A stretch of 64,000 bases of DNA, from NCBI RefSeq assembly GCF_040939455.1, contig NC_134112.1:23586501-23650500 (forward strand). Direction: 5' to 3'. Shown piece by piece: positions 50,086 to 62,500 of this stretch. The notes beneath the pieces are model-generated. The model saw only the letters and a list, made by a program, of their open reading frames with translations, was not told the origin of the DNA and did not search any database. The number at the start of each line of letters is the position of its first letter. Position 1 is the stretch's first letter. Source of the DNA: Microcebus murinus. Taxonomy: Eukaryota > Chordata > Mammalia > Primates > Cheirogaleidae. A program made the translations under genes and the position numbers.

Positions 50086-51988
50086 CCCAAAGAAAACTTT
50101 TGAGATTAGAGCCAGTGATGATTTGAGGTGAATTCTCAAACTATCTTGTACACGGGCGTTAGTTTCAGCTCTCTGCTACCACGAGGAGAGAGAAGTGGCC
50201 TCAAGCAGGGTGGTGGCCTGTATTTGGAAACATGCTTTGTTATCTCTCTTTCTCTCTAAAGGCACATTGCTGGGTGCCCATGATGAGTACTACTGGGTTT
50301 CAGAGCCGGTGCAGTGTATGAGAAACAGATTTTCTGCTGTAAATACCAACAGACAGAAGACAGATTCCTTCTCTTCAGCCATTCATGTCTCTACCAATAT
50401 TTTCTTCTCTTTTTATTACTAACGCTAACAACCCTCCTTCCTTTTGTTTTCCTTTCTCCTTTCCTGTCTATCTATGTCATAGCTCCATAAAAGAGAAAAT
50501 AATAGATGTATACAAAGAATGTGGATAATGCAAATGTGATTTTGTGGCATTCGTTCCACTTAGAGAGGAAGACCAAAAGAAGGAACAGCGACAACTAAAT
50601 ATTTCACTTCCCACCTAAAACTCATCCATGTTTCTTGGAATGAAATGTCTATAAAGAATCTTGAATAAATATTTTCACATTTTAAAGTGCTGGATTTGTA
50701 CGAGGGTAAAATATCTAGGAAATACAGACTCTTATGTTTCTGACCCTTAACAAAAACTTAGATTGTATTCAAGAAAATCACATCAGACTGTGGGCAATGT
50801 AAATATGTCCACCATTACTGTCACCCTGTACACAGCTTCTGTTGTGACACACATGACCACAACAGACAAAATATCCAAAGGCTAATTCATAATAAAGTCT
50901 GCTTTGGGACTCTTTCAAATAAATTATAATACAAAATAACAAATATGTCACTTACATAAGTAACAGACAGATAATCAGCTCATCTTTGCTACTACTTTGA
51001 AGACCAATATTCTAGATATTTCATGGCTTTTTAAGCAGAGAATTTGACTATAAACTTCATAATGTATACATCTATGAAAGACTGGAAAGAAGCTAAATTG
51101 TAGTCATATAAGACACTGAAGTAACTAGAGATAATTTATGAGACAGCAACAAAGTGTAAATGACCCTTCTAAACCTCATTATCCTCAGAAATAAATCCTT
51201 GCCAACAACAGAAACAAACTTTATTACCAACATTTATATTTAGATTCTAGGGAAAAAATTAAATTCTCAATGACCTCTGAAAACTGACTCAAGTTAAAAA
51301 AAGATCTAATAGTCAATCCACGGAGAAGGACATTTATTTCTCACAGGGAATATAGTAGCTTTCCAAATCAATAATATTTGCAAAGAGTTTTAAAAAGTGG
51401 AAAAGCATAATATAAAAATAGAAAACAAATAAATTATAGCTCAGACTTTCTTTTTAACCCACCAGAATCAAATAGTCTAAGACCATCCAACAGGAATATT
51501 TGCACTAAGCAAATATTGGTACAAATAAACTCTCTCGTTTTAGTTTTGATCTTTCTCTTAAACATCATGAATTTTATAGCTTGGCAGAGTGTTGTGTTTG
51601 CCATCCAAAACCCAAACGGCTAATGGTAGATTAAAAGTGTAAACTTTTGGTCAGTTTTTTCTTTTTTTTTTTTCTTACAGGAGAATGAGAGCCTTTCCTA
51701 CATCTCAACTCTGGTGTATGTGTAGCACTGTGTGATCTGTTATATGTTAATATTATAGAACTTATATTTTGGTTGAAATTTTTTAAAAATAATGAATAAG
51801 AGAAATGTTAGAGAACTTAGAGGTGAATTCAGGTCAATAAAAAATGTTTTTCATATCCACTAAGCAGTCCTTGAAGGAAACTTCTCCAACACCACGAATG
51901 TCATCTCTACCCTATCGCTAATAAACAATATTCCCACACCCTTGATTACATCATACTTTCAAATCTCATGAATAAGAAAAAGGAAAGT

Positions 51989-52076
51989 TGGGGGAAGGGG
52001 GGGAAATGGGCATTTATTGAAACCTTAAAATCTGTACCCCCATAATATGCCGAAATAAAAAAAAAAAAAAGAAAAA
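51989..52076 (+). mobile_element. Very short (about 88 bp) 5'-truncated LINE-1 with perfect TSD
   Basis: The insert begins TGGGGGAAGGGG and holds GGGCATTTATTGAAACCTTA and TCTGTACCCCCATAATATGC, the same 3' UTR as the element ending at 7700, then an A-rich tail. It is bounded by AAGAAAAAGGAAAGT at 51974-51988 and 52077-52091. Only the last part of the L1 3' UTR was copied. Confidence 0.95.
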
Positions 52077-54057
52077 AAGAAAAAGGAAAGTAACAAAATA
52101 TTTCTGATGAAAAAAATATCTGTTATAAATCACCAAAACCCCGGTATAAAAGCAGGATAATTTATAGGAATACTGAGAATCAACCTGAAAATATAGTCAA
52201 GGGCCCTTCTTATTTTCAGGTCTATGTGATTAAGTGGCAAGGCACAGAGGAAAAGTTCTGTGTTGTGGCAGGACTAGCTTTCAAAGGCTAACGTGTGGTA
52301 GGATAATTAATTGAAGGTTGAGGGTAAAGGGTATTTAGCTGCATGGGGAACTTCACAGATTGCTTGACAATATTAAAGCAACAAGCCCTGGGTTGTTCTA
52401 TTCCTGAAGACTAAAATTTTCTTCACATCTCAAGCTCCTAAGAAATAGCTTCCCATCCTTAAAAGCAAACCACGGAAAAAAAAAAGGCGGGGGGCTCCCT
52501 TTGAAATAGCATGCATAGCACTCTTGAAAAGAAATAGGTACATTTGTATAATGCATATACACCTCAGAACTTGAAACCTGTTAATAGCTACGAAGGATGT
52601 AGAAGAATGGTAAATGATTCTCATATTTGAGATGGAAGCATGTTTTTATATTAAAGAGTGGAATAATCAAGAAAAGCTCACAGGAAAGACAAGGGAACTC
52701 CTAATCTCATCACTCTCAAGATGCTCTGGGGCCGATGAAAATGAGCAAGTTATACTTTGAGAAAGGTTCAACCTCTTTCTGTCACCATTCCCACCCTTCA
52801 AAAGCTCCTGGAAATTTCTGTCTTGTCCGGGTAAACTCTGTGAAGGTAAGAACAAGGCTTACACTTAAGTTGAACACCTTTATAAATAAGATCCTTCGGG
52901 ACCTGTGTTTATACTAATCAATGATTAAAGCCAAGAGTCTTTAATGGATTTGTTATGTGTCTCAGCTCTAAAGCAAAATGAAGCATTGAAGATGGGTGAG
53001 GAAATAAATGAATGGAAAGAAATGGACCTTCAGTTTCATACTGTATCAAGGTCATCTGAGAGTCTCATAATGGAAAAAAAAAAAGGCAGCCAAGAGTTTA
53101 TGTTTAGGACAGATGACTATTTTGCTAAAGGAAAGATAAAACCATTTACGTTTATCAGGGTTTTGTTTTATTTTCTTTTTGTGTTGGGTAGGAGGGAAAG
53201 TTCAAGGCACAGAAGGTCCTGGGTGCATGGTGACATGGAAATACAAACAATTATCAAATGGTCACCAAAAATTATATTGCAGCATTATTTTGCTTAAAAT
53301 TTCATAGAATTAGTTGCGTTGTGGTGGGATATTTGCTTCTAATGCTGCTTATATCATTTCAACTCTTTGTCACATTAACAACAACAAATAATAAAGTTAC
53401 TTAATAAATGTTTGCCATAAAATTGAAACCACCAAACACAATATGTTAAAAATTGTTTTACAAGTAATGTAGCCTATGTGACCTGAAAATGTGGGCACAT
53501 CATTTTGACATCTAAATCTTTAATATTCTAATTATACAAAATTTGTTTTGATAAAATAATTCTCTATTTTATCTTGAGATTTACTTTAAAATATGGGGTT
53601 TTTAAGTTCATTGACCCACATTGACAACCAAAATTATAGTTTATGCCAAATGTGGTAACAAATAAATAAATATGTGCTGTGTTATTGCAATGCTGCAAGG
53701 ATATTTTGGAAAATCTGCAAAGCTTGATTTAAATGACTTGGCTGGCAAGTGAGTTTCTCCTCACTACAAACTTTCTTCCTCTAGAAGTTTCAGAATGAGA
53801 TCAGTTTTATCTTCGACCAATTTACAGTTCAAATTCAGATGCTTTCATACTATTTTATCTTCATGTCACAAATTCATTTCCAAAAGTTATTCTGCTCCAA
53901 AAACAAGGATCATACTATTTCAAAAAATGATTTAAATATTTAAGGAATCACTGAAATCTTCTCAAGTCTTGGCATATATAATTTGCTTATTTTCCTGAAT
54001 TATCACACAAAACATTACCCCCTCACACAAAAATATTTCCATAAGACAAATGATAAA

Positions 54058-54075
54058 CATACACACACACATACC
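54058..54075. repeat. Short (CA)n microsatellite
   Basis: ACATACACACACACACATAC, about six CA units. Confidence 0.75.
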
Positions 54076-54409
54076 CTCACACCAATTAAAGTGACTACGC
54101 AGAAAAAGAAAAATTGGACTCTCTCCCAGTCACACAAAATGTTAGCTATATGACTTGTTCCAGCTGAAAAAGCCACTATCCTATTTGCATTTGTGATATT
54201 GGTACAGTGCCATGAAAGAGAAATCTTTAATTAAGGCTTGAGTTTATGTCTCACTGGATAAATGCACTACGTGGGGATGTATGCCGTATTTCTCTCAGCA
54301 GCTCCACTCAAAAAAGGCTGAGACCCTTCTCAGGGTTGAAGCTTTGCTCATTAACTTACCATTTGCCCTGAGCAGAAACCTGTGAATTTAAACACAAAAG
54401 GGACCTGAG

Positions 54410-54530
54410 GGACCTTCTACTCCAACGCCCATAATTTATAGATGAGGAAACTTAAGTCCAGAGCAGTGAATATCTTGCCCAAGGACCCAGCACTGGTTGA
54501 CAGCAAATGTGGAACCTCATATAGGACCTC
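54410..54530 (-). repeat. MIR-like SINE, reverse orientation
   Basis: CCATAATTTATAGATGAGGA, AACTTAAGTCCAGAGCAGTG and ATCTTGCCCAAGGACCCAGC resemble the reverse MIR core. Confidence 0.5.
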
Positions 54531-55879
54531 ATCCATCTCATCTCATCTTCTCTGCTCCAAGGAACACATTTCACACCTTAGTAAATAACTACATATAAAA
54601 GTATATTTCTTTCTACCTTAATTTATTCTCCCCTTGAACTTGGGATCATCAGGCATATGCTGATTTATTTAAAATTTCTGAATATTTGAATCCCTTTCCC
54701 GTGTCCCTCTTTCTAAAAACCCTGTTGGTCCCACATTGTTGTGTGCCATGTCATGGTTCCCCACCTGACGATATTCACTTTGGTTTAAACGTGTGGGTAG
54801 CAGGACGCAGTGTATGTAGACCAAGCCTCCAAGGGCCTTCCTGTGAGGCAAACCCCCTATACGTGCTACTTTTGGTACAAGTAGAAGAATATATGTTCCT
54901 ACCACTTGGAAATATTATAGAAGATTAATTAGTTAGCATTTTCAAAGTGCTTTGAAAATGAAAAGTGCCATGATTACACCTAATTAAATTTCTCTTATAT
55001 ATTCAGCAACAATTTCATTTGTATTTACTTCTGTGCCAAGAAAATAATAGGCTCCTAGAGCTGTTACCATGAAAGCCAGTCATGGGTTTTAGCTCTTTCT
55101 TTTTCTCTTTTTATCCTATTCTTTTATTACTTCTTCTTGTCTCTAGACACAGATCTTCCCTGAATGGGTACATATCCATAAGTCAATGTTACATTTTGGA
55201 GTGAAATACTTTTTAATGAATAGGTTTTTGTGTGTGGCAAAACAGCCCTCTAACAAGGTAAATGCTGATTCATAAAGAGACGGCCAAAGATGATAATATA
55301 TGCGCTACATAAGCTATGTAAGACTGCCCATCAGATGAACACAAACATGCACAGGCAGCATTGGTTGAGACTTTGGCGGTTCTGAATCATTCCCTCGGGT
55401 CTTCGAGGTGGTATCGTCAGTAGGACCTTGTAAACATCTTTCCCCACTGGTTAGGCTACTGTCTTAACCTGCCGCGATGCATCAGAACTGCAGAATAATT
55501 TGGTTGGTCTGGTTTTGCTGCCACATGTAGATACCCAGTGGAGTCTCCAGGGAGAGGAGAGAGGTGTATGTGGAAACTCAATCTGATTTAGAAATCAACT
55601 CTCCTGTAGGTAATGTTGTGTTCTAATAAAGACCTGGAAATACAGACTCAGAGGGTGTAATTAACAGAGTTGGGAAATCAACAAGCCAGAAAACTGTTGA
55701 TAGAGAAGTATTTCTATTGTTTAAAACATGTTTTGTGCATTAGGAAAACAAAACCAAATTCTTTCTCTTGGCATCCACCTTTAGAAGCACATCAGCTAAT
55801 GAAGGGGGCATCCGAACTGACATCATGGCATAGCCAGCAGCCTGAGACCCATTTGTATGTGTTTAGAGGTGAAATTCTA

Positions 55880-56180
55880 GTTTACCGCTGATGTCATTAG
55901 CCAAACTCGCATTAGTGATGTGGATTGGCAAGCTTTCCATTTCTTCCACATAATAAACAACCTCGGCACACCACAGACAAACATAAACCTGAGCATGTCA
56001 CACATTCTAAAAAGTTGCGTGGTATGCAAATCCCGAACAGTTCCCACTGCCAGAGCTGCGGGCGCAGAGACAACCGGAGTGATAACACAAGACCCTCCTG
56101 TTTTGCATTCTCTATACAAAGGCAAGTGACCCTCCATCCTCGCCTGAGCTCGAATGAATGGAAATGGTTTTGCAGCAAAC
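55880..56180. promoter_or_regulatory. Candidate regulatory block with octamer ATGCAAAT
   Basis: A repeat-free block containing GATGTCATTAGCC, TTCCACATAATAAACAACC, a perfect POU octamer ATGCAAAT at 56024-56031 and a short GC-rich patch (GAGCTGCGGGCGCAGAG). Both strands show several short open frames, none resembling a known protein. Function is inferred from motifs only. Confidence 0.3.
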
Positions 56181-56779
56181 TTACTTAGCTAGAAATGCTG
56201 GCAGCCAATGCTCCACTTGGTAAACTCAGCAAGAAATAAAGAAAACTAAGCCCTCATTTAAGGAACGTGGTTTGATCTGCATGAATGTGTACATTGTAAA
56301 AATCTAATTGTGCATCTATAATTTCTGGTAGACTGCACATATCTACTGTAAAACCCACAAAGCACACTGCACATCTGCTCCGACTATTGAAATTCTGAGA
56401 CAGCGTTCTTCAAATACATTTTTCTAAGAAATCCCATGTAAGTATAAATAACCAAAGTCAGGCTTCACATATCTGGCAAAAGTAAATGTCAAAATTGGGT
56501 AAAATTTATGTTGTAGGTACTGCTTGTTCTCTTTATTTTGGAGCTATTTCCTTTCTACTTGGCACAATTGAGTGTACCTTAGCCCCAACTCAGTTGAGTT
56601 TCCAATACAATCTCTGTGACATATATGTGAACAGAAGTACATTGGGTAAGTATTCCAAAAGCTCAATTAATCTTTATTTACTTGCTTCAGAAACAAAAAT
56701 AAATATGTGTGTGTGTGTGAGTGCCCGTACCTACATGCACACAAAAACACACAGATCCATCGCATGAATAATCTCCAGG

Positions 56780-57260
56780 GGTTTCTACCTAAGCGTTTTC
56801 TAACAAGAGAAGCAGTTGAGTTAATCACCCCAGTACAAATTAGGGGTGCTCAGGACTGAACCACTGGCTCTTCCATGGGCCTCCTGACAGTGTGTGTTTT
56901 TCATTAATGCTATTCCCTCGGAGGAATTACTGACGTCTCACTTTAAGTACACTTTTCTGTGAGTCGACTAACAAAACTAATTAGGAACTGTGAAAGGCCA
57001 TATTGATAGAGCAAAAATATATAAACCAGCCCTGACAATTCTCCTGGAGGACTCCATACATCATGGGACTTTGCGCTCGACTTTGGGCTCTTTTTGGCTA
57101 GAACATAAATAAACTAGAGTAAAATCTCACGTTTTAAAATGACTTTAAAGATCCACACATTTCCTGAAAGAACCATTTTCAAATTACGTATAAACATGTT
57201 TAATCAGTCTTTACTGCTCTAAGTGGCTGGGGATTTCACAGGGGCATGACTCGGTGACCT
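56780..57260. promoter_or_regulatory. Candidate regulatory block with CRE-like site
   Basis: Repeat-free sequence with CATTAATGCTATTCC, a CRE-like TGACGTCT at 56932-56939 (one mismatch to TGACGTCA), ACTAATTAGG, CCATATTGATAG, ATAAATAAACTAG and GGTGACCTGCC. As CREB5 itself binds CRE sites, autoregulation is possible but untested. Confidence 0.3.
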
Positions 57261-57607
57261 GCCGGCTGGTGGCGCAGACCCGAGTGGTGTCTGCATGGGG
57301 CTAGGGTTTGATCTGTCTCGCTGAATTGACAAGCTCGTTCAGTCACAACTAATTTGACTGATTTTTCCCAATGGACCTCCCTCTATTCACATATCAGCCC
57401 TCACACTGCCCAGCTACGCCCCAGCTAACTGGTGGCTTGAACATGACAGAGACTCAGCCAAGGATAAGAACAACAACTACAAACCATTCAAGCGGCACGG
57501 TTTTCGGTAGCCTTGCCAAACCAATGGCCGGGCATCTGAGCAGCACTTTCTTCCAGGCTACAGAAACAGCCCTTGTCTTCTTAGGAGCACTTATTGGGAG
57601 GTAGCAA

Positions 57608-57705
57608 AGCACTCAGAAACATGTGGGCACAAATCCTGTCCTGTCACTTACCAGTTATTCGGTCTCTCCAAGCCCAATATCCTTACCTATGAAGGGACAG
57701 TACAA
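57608..57705 (+). repeat. MIR fragment
   Basis: CAAATCCTGTCCTGTCACTT, ACCAGTTATTCGGTCTCTCC and AATATCCTTACCTATGAAG resemble the MIR core, with erosion. It abuts the trinucleotide array. Confidence 0.5.
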
Positions 57706-57730
57706 TGACAAGGGCAACAGAGACAATGGT

Positions 57731-58186
57731 AGCTGCCACTACTACTACACTACTGTTATAATACTATTACAATACTACCCCTATTACTGATATTACTACT
57801 ACTGCTCCTATTGCTGTCACTGTTGCTGCTATACTACTACTACACTACTATAACAATACTACTATAATACCACTGCCACTATTACTAGTATTACTACTAC
57901 TGCTACTACTGTTGCTATGGCTATACTACTACCACACTATTACAATGCTACTATAATACTATCACTACTACCATTACTAGTATTACTACTACTGCTGTAA
58001 CTATACTACTACTCAACTATTACACTACTATAAAACTACAACTATTACAATACTACTATAGAACTAGTGACACTACCATTGTCACTACTGCTACTACTGC
58101 TGCTGTTATTGCTACACTGCAACTACAAAACCGCTGCTACTACAATGCAACTACCGCTACTATGATAGTAGTGCTTACCAGCACTA
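57731..58186. repeat. Degenerate (ACT/TAC)n array with about 92-105 bp higher-order units
   Basis: Roughly 455 bp built almost wholly from ACT/TAC/TGC/ATT triplets. The block ATTACTrGTATTACTACTAC begins at 57783, 57881 and 57973, and a related ATTGTCACTACTGCTACTAC begins at 58078. Spacings are 98, 92 and 105 bp. Within units, the segment CTATACTACTACnACACTA followed by TACAATrCTACTATAATAC recurs. So a trinucleotide microsatellite has been amplified again as a longer unit. It encodes nothing recognisable. Confidence 0.88.
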
Positions 58187-58403
58187 CAGGTTGAGCATCC
58201 CTTGAAAATCTGAAATCTGAAATGCTCCAAAATCCAAAATTTTCTGAGGTGGACACGATGCTCAAAGGAAATGCTCATTGGAGCATTTTCAGATTTCAAA
58301 TTTAGAATGTTCAACTGGTATAATGTAAATGTTCCAAAATCTGCAAAAATCCGAAATCTGAAACTCTTCTGGTCCCCAGCATTTTGGATAAGAGATACTC
58401 AAC
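58187..58403. repeat. Short DNA transposon with inverted ends (Tigger-like)
   Basis: The left end GTTGAGCATCCCTT and the reverse complement of the right end, GTTGAGTATCTCTT, match at 12 of 14 positions. The inside is rich in AAATCTGAAATCTGAAATGC-like repeats and its inverse GGAGCATTTTCAGATTTC. I know this end type from old mammalian TcMar-Tigger-related elements, but the exact family name is uncertain. It separates the trinucleotide array from a short similar remnant at 58405-58450. Confidence 0.65.
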
Positions 58404-58481
58404 GTGCACCACCATCACCACTGCTACCACAGTGAATGCTACTGCTCGCCATGTGCCTTTCCTCACTAATTGGTAGGGTGG

Positions 58482-58706
58482 CAGGGTAGTGAAGGGCATG
58501 ACCTCTAGGAGTGAGACTGCTCAGTTTAAATGTCACCTCTGCTATTTACCAACTGTGTGACTTTGGGTAAGTTACTTAATGTTTCTGCATCTCAGTTTCC
58601 TCCTCTGTAAAATAAGGATGGTATTAGTGAATACCTCATAAGATCGCTATACAAATTCACTATGCTAATATTTATAAAGCATTTAGAACAGTGTGTTTGG
58701 CTTGGG
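58482..58706 (+). repeat. MIR SINE, near complete
   Basis: GTAGTGAAGGGCATGACCTC, CTCTGCTATTTACCAACTGT, GTGACTTTGGGTAAGTTACT, CATCTCAGTTTCCTCCTCTG, TAAAATAAGGATGGTATTAG and AAAGCATTTAGAACAGTGTG give the whole MIR in order. Confidence 0.92.
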
Positions 58707-58961
58707 GAAAACAATATGTAACAGTATGCTAAAAAAATTTAGCATGGGTAACTGATAACTGGCAATAATGCAACAGGATGGGCAGTAACCGTGCTTAACT
58801 TGGTACCTATAAACAACATGTTGCAGATTGTCAAAATTAATTTATTAATGGTTGATTATACAATCTTAGAAAGGTGAGTGCCTTAACCAATTACCCACAA
58901 AACCATGGAACTGCTGTAACCAGCAATGTAAACACCATGCAAGGATAGTCAATTGATCATT

Positions 58962-58980
58962 CTCTCTCTCTCTCTCTCTG
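58962..58980. repeat. (TC)n microsatellite
   Basis: CATTCTCTCTCTCTCTCTCT followed by CTGAAA; about nine to ten TC units. Confidence 0.9.
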
Positions 58981-59519
58981 AAAACTGCTGTTGACTTCCA
59001 ACAAATGTCTTTGAACATCAGTTAAAGCATCTGCCCAGTTCAGAGTATACAGTTGTGGCTGATACTAATAGCCAATGTGGTGCTTGAGGAGAAGGCTCCT
59101 ATGGAAGGCACCAGTGGTAGTGTTTCAGGTCCTCAATTAAAACTTCTGGAAAAGATTCCTATCTCAGTGCCAAATAAACAGGACTCTATCCCACCGAAAT
59201 GCAAGGAGTACTTAAATGCAATTTACTTTTGCTGAGTGAGGAAGGGAGCTGGCAGGCCCTTCTTCTGGCTGTGGCCAGACCCTTCTATACTTCCCTCTTA
59301 CATGCAGGGCCACAGACTCACTGACCCTCAGCAAGGCCCATAAGTGAGTTCCAGCAGGTAGATAAACCCCTCAGGTAGGAAGGTTTGTATACAGTAGTAG
59401 TATATATGCTGTGAATCCTGGGCTTCTGAACCTTCCTATGTTCTGTATAAAAAAATCAACAGTTATAATAAAATATAGGATTTTTGAGAAGATGGAATAT
59501 ATTTTTTTCTCTTTATACA

Positions 59520-59590
59520 CCCCAGAGGATATCATGATGCCTGGCACATAGTAGGTTTGAATCCATTTGCTAAATGAATGAACGAATGAA
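59520..59590 (+). repeat. L2 LINE 3' terminus
   Basis: ATGCCTGGCACATAGTAGGT with TGCTAAATGAATGAACGAAT is the L2 3' end. Confidence 0.65.
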
Positions 59591-59859
59591 CTTGAAGATC
59601 TCTGAAACATTTCCGAAATACACTTTGGCCTCTAGCACTTAAAGATTTTAGGGGCTCCCTGTGTAACAGCTGGATCTTTGGCTGACAGCATTCACTTCAT
59701 CCTTTCCACACTGAGCAGCTGTCAGGATCAATGTTCCACAGCCTCCAGCAGAAATGAGCAAAGTCCATCATTTAATCATTGCTTAACACTGCCCAAAGTG
59801 GAACTTGTAATATTCCTAGCTTAGAGAGTTTTTTTTTTTCTTATTATTAGCAGATACGT

Positions 59860-60420
59860 ACTTCTTGCACATCACAACCAGATTCATCTTCCAGAAAAAC
59901 TGATTTCATCGTGTCCCTCCCTACTCATAATCCTCCGGTGACTCATTATTGCCTAAAAGATAATGACCATTTCCTTAGGCTGGCATTGCAGAGCCTCCCT
60001 GGCTAGAACACAGTGTGTCTTGCCAACTGGACCTCCAGCCTCTCCCCCATGAATTGATCTCTCAACCCAACAGGTCTACTGTTGATCGTGGAACAGAGAG
60101 ACTTGGTTGTCAGTAGATTGATCTAGTCCAGAGTTTGTATCCTGAGCAGCTGTTACAAATAAGGCACCACCACCCTTCTCTTCACACCATTTTCCTCAGC
60201 TGGAGATGCCAAAGCCTGTTCCTCCTTCAATGACCTGCTCATTTCCTGCGTCCTTCACCAAGTTTTCTCTCCAAGTCCACCGAATGCAGATGCAGGTCTT
60301 CCTCCCCTAAACTTCCATAGTATTTCCTCTTGGCTAGAAACCTCACGGGCATGGATCGTATAACCCCATAATGCCTGCCCTACTCAAGCTTAAGCTCTCA
60401 TTTATCCCCAGTACTAATCC
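59860..60420 (+). repeat. Ancient LINE (L2-type) region
   Basis: CTCCGGTGACTCATTATTGC with CTAAAAGATAATGACCATTT and CCTTAGGCTGGCATTGCAGA recalls the L2-type segment (CTCCCCATTGCC, GGATAAAGTCC, CTTAGCCTGGCATT). The right half is poorly matched. Confidence 0.45.
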
Positions 60421-62269
60421 CCAAGATGCGATCTGTAGGATTTGGTCATTTTAAAGAGTCAACCTTACCCCTTCTTGCAGTTTAGATTTAGGGAGGGAGG
60501 ACCACCTTTTTATGTAAAGGGGGTTTATATGCTCAGGCCCCAGGTGTGACAGTTTTCCAGGAAAAAAACGTAAAAGCTGTTGTGCTAGTCTGGTTCCTCT
60601 TCAGATCATATACATCTTACGCCTTTCAAAAGCTGCTGTTATTCCTGGTATCATGGCACCCACCGGGGCAGATACAAGCAAAGGCATAGTTTCCGTATCT
60701 TGAAACTATCTTATTATTGAAATTGGATACTGCTTGCTGCTGAGTGGAGAGTAAAAGATCCCTCTCCATTGTGAAACAGGAGTAAAAAGCTTGGAAAGCT
60801 TATTGGGGGGAAAAGAGAGGAGTGCACTTCTTTTTTTCATGTTCTCGCAGCTCTCGTAAGGACGGTGTTGGCTGGGGGCTACTTGCCAGCATGCTCCTGG
60901 CAACTGACTTACTCCTCTGTCTAAGCGAGTAGGAAAGGGAGGTAAAACACGAACAGACATGCGTCTTTAACTAAGCTTCTGGTGGCCGAGCCTGCCACTG
61001 CTTAGGAGGGCAGCGCACCGCTGTGGGGTCCCCTAATCACAGCAGCGATCCCCTCGTGGATCCTGCGACAGGGCAGCAGGAAACGGAAGGTACCACCTTC
61101 TTTCCCTTTGAGAACAGGTGGCCGACGTGATGTTCAAAGGAGCAGAAACGACACACTGCCGGCGTTCGGGCCACATGCTACTTCTCCCAGTCCTGGCCCT
61201 GTCTTGTGCCACTTGAATTATTCATGGCACACGGTGCCATCACTGCCCACAGGCGAGTGGGGCCGCAGCCCGGCACAAACAAACCGAGGGCCATTGGTGT
61301 GAGAATGGCCGTTCTGTGGCTTTAAGAAAGAGTGGGTGCACCATGCAGCAGAGAAAAGCCTGTAGATTCAGCTGTGTTCTTACCTCACTCTCCCTTCTGC
61401 AGTGACCTCACCCGGCCACAATGCCACCATTCATGCAGATGGAGTGGAACACTGCATACAAAAGTTTCATTTAGGCACATAAACATGAATATTTAGCCTG
61501 TTTGATTAAAAATGAAAGCAAGATATTTGGCTTTCTGCAATTTGATGGGGTTGAGGAGGGCTTTTTTTTTTTAAGTTTAATTTTTAAAGACTAACCTTGG
61601 AAAGAATAATAGAAAAAATGTTCCCCTCCTTTTTTTTTTTTCCCCCTGAAAAACTATATTTCCTGATAGTGTTAGCCTTCTCTCATCTTTTCTTACATCA
61701 CAATCCTTAGATCCTATAGATTTTCTGTTTAGTTTTAGAAAGGCAACCAGGGACAATCTAGACATTGAATCTTTTTCTCCAAATATAGATCTAATTTTTA
61801 AAATTTGACTTATTTTACTTAACCAGCAGTTTATAATGGCCCTCTCTGAACATGTATGCATGCACATACATATACATATCAATATTTAGAGTAAATATTT
61901 AGAGTAAAAACTAAAAAGCCATTTAGTTGTTTTAAAGTTATAATCTCCACAGTGCTGAAAAGGGGAATTGGAAAGAGGTTTCAAAGATTCCATCTCCCCA
62001 AAGGGCACCTGTGGAATTACGCTAATCTTAAATTCTCAAAAATATTTTTTTCTTGTTAATAAATGAAGTCTATATTAAAAGAATTGGAAAATAAATAAGC
62101 ATAAAGAAGAAAATAAATGCCAGTCATGATTCTAATACTTACAGGTGACTTTCTTATTTTCAGTATTCCTATTACTTGTGTGCATGTGTGTGTGTAAGAG
62201 AGAGATATTAGGTACATATTCCATAGATAATATTATTTCTACTTTTCTCATATGGCATATTATTGTGAT

Positions 62270-62500
62270 CGCTTGAGCATTTTCTCATGGCATTATTTGT
62301 TTTTTGGAAACATAATTTTAATTGTTGCACAACATTTCACAATTTCCTATTTTATTGGGCATTTCTATTATTGCCAAATTCCCAAATCATTTACCCAATA
62401 CTTAATAATAGCACTGCAGTGGATATCCTTGAACATTAATCTCTGCCAGGGTCTGTGATTATTTTCTTAGGACAGATTCTTTTAGGTAGAACTGAAGGAT
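62270..62500 (-). mobile_element. Old LINE-1 fragment, reverse orientation
   Basis: TTGTTGCACAACATTTCACA, TATTTTATTGGGCATTTCTA, AGCACTGCAGTGGATATCCT, TTGAACATT and TAGGACAGATTCTTTTAGGT match the reverse of an old L1 region (pattern: site of amplification of ATATTCCATT-type text with GATATCCTTG). Confidence 0.5.

Noticed and set aside
56932..56939. Calling TGACGTCT a true CRE
   Set aside because: It has one mismatch to the palindrome; no perfect TGACGTCA was found in the window, so it is kept only as a lead.
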